A stretch of DNA of 6,157 nt from Ilumatobacteraceae bacterium (GTDB taxonomy: Bacteria; Actinomycetota; Acidimicrobiia; Acidimicrobiales; Ilumatobacteraceae): contig JALOLG010000103.1 in the NCBI GenBank assembly GCA_025456105.1, positions 1 to 6,157 on the forward strand, in the 5' to 3' direction. Positions within the stretch are counted from its first letter, which is position 1; the number at the start of each line of letters is the position of its first letter. The notes beneath the pieces were generated by a model that saw only the letters and a list, made by a program, of their open reading frames with translations, searched no databases and was not told where the DNA came from. A program made the translations under genes and the position numbers. Below are positions 6,146-6,157 of the stretch, in pieces.

Positions 6146-6157
6146 AGCCCTTCCCGT

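Noticed and set aside
6093..6157. tRNA or other structured RNA gene at the right edge
   Set aside because: The nested hairpin has no cloverleaf, T-loop or anticodon pattern, and I recognise no conserved RNA family.

Overview
The window reads as chromosomal DNA of a very GC-rich Actinomycetota, possibly an Acidimicrobiia relative of Ilumatobacter. The basis is strong G/C bias at third codon positions, GTG starts, 4-bp stop/start overlaps, a GroEL close to the actinobacterial GroEL2 type under CIRCE control, an actinobacterial-style HemQ, and a threonine-rich substrate-binding lipoprotein with a CxxxxxC pair near its C-terminus. The class-level assignment is inference from protein style only. 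No transposase, integrase, CRISPR array or RNA gene was seen.

Layout, left to right. Positions 1-634 are read on the minus strand: an unrecognised 156-aa protein (164-634), then a tandem array of about 30-bp units (15-183), then the first six codons of a downstream gene (1-18). Each array unit carries a perfect Shine-Dalgarno, a 7-8 nt spacer and ATGA, so the array is a repeated translational-coupling junction. It also encodes a possible 50-codon peptide. From 658 to 1935 on the plus strand lies a divergent Leu/Ile/Val-type substrate-binding lipoprotein. The 23-bp gap between the two divergent genes holds most of a perfect 7-bp inverted repeat that overlaps one start codon and ends 2 bp before the other.

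The rest is on the minus strand. In transcription order it runs groEL (5987-4368), a strong 16-17 bp hairpin (4313-4348), then a tight three-gene cluster: an ATP-grasp enzyme (4292-3429), fdhD (3432-2620) and hemQ (2610-1957). The cluster converges on the lipoprotein gene with a 21-bp gap. ATP-grasp and fdhD overlap by 4 bp (GTGA) and fdhD and hemQ are 9 bp apart, so the three are probably co-transcribed. FdhD sulfurates the molybdenum cofactor for formate dehydrogenase, HemQ performs the last step of coproporphyrin-dependent haem synthesis, and the ATP-grasp protein forms an unknown amide or peptide-like bond. A shared purpose is not evident.

The groEL control region (about 5988-6157) is dense. 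It holds two CIRCE operators overlapping by 4 bp, a C-rich tract that is a four-tract G-quadruplex motif on the groEL coding strand, and a 53-bp structure of two perfect dyads sharing one centre at 6119. The most unusual items are the repeated ribosome-binding-site/start array, the double CIRCE, and the concentric dyad.
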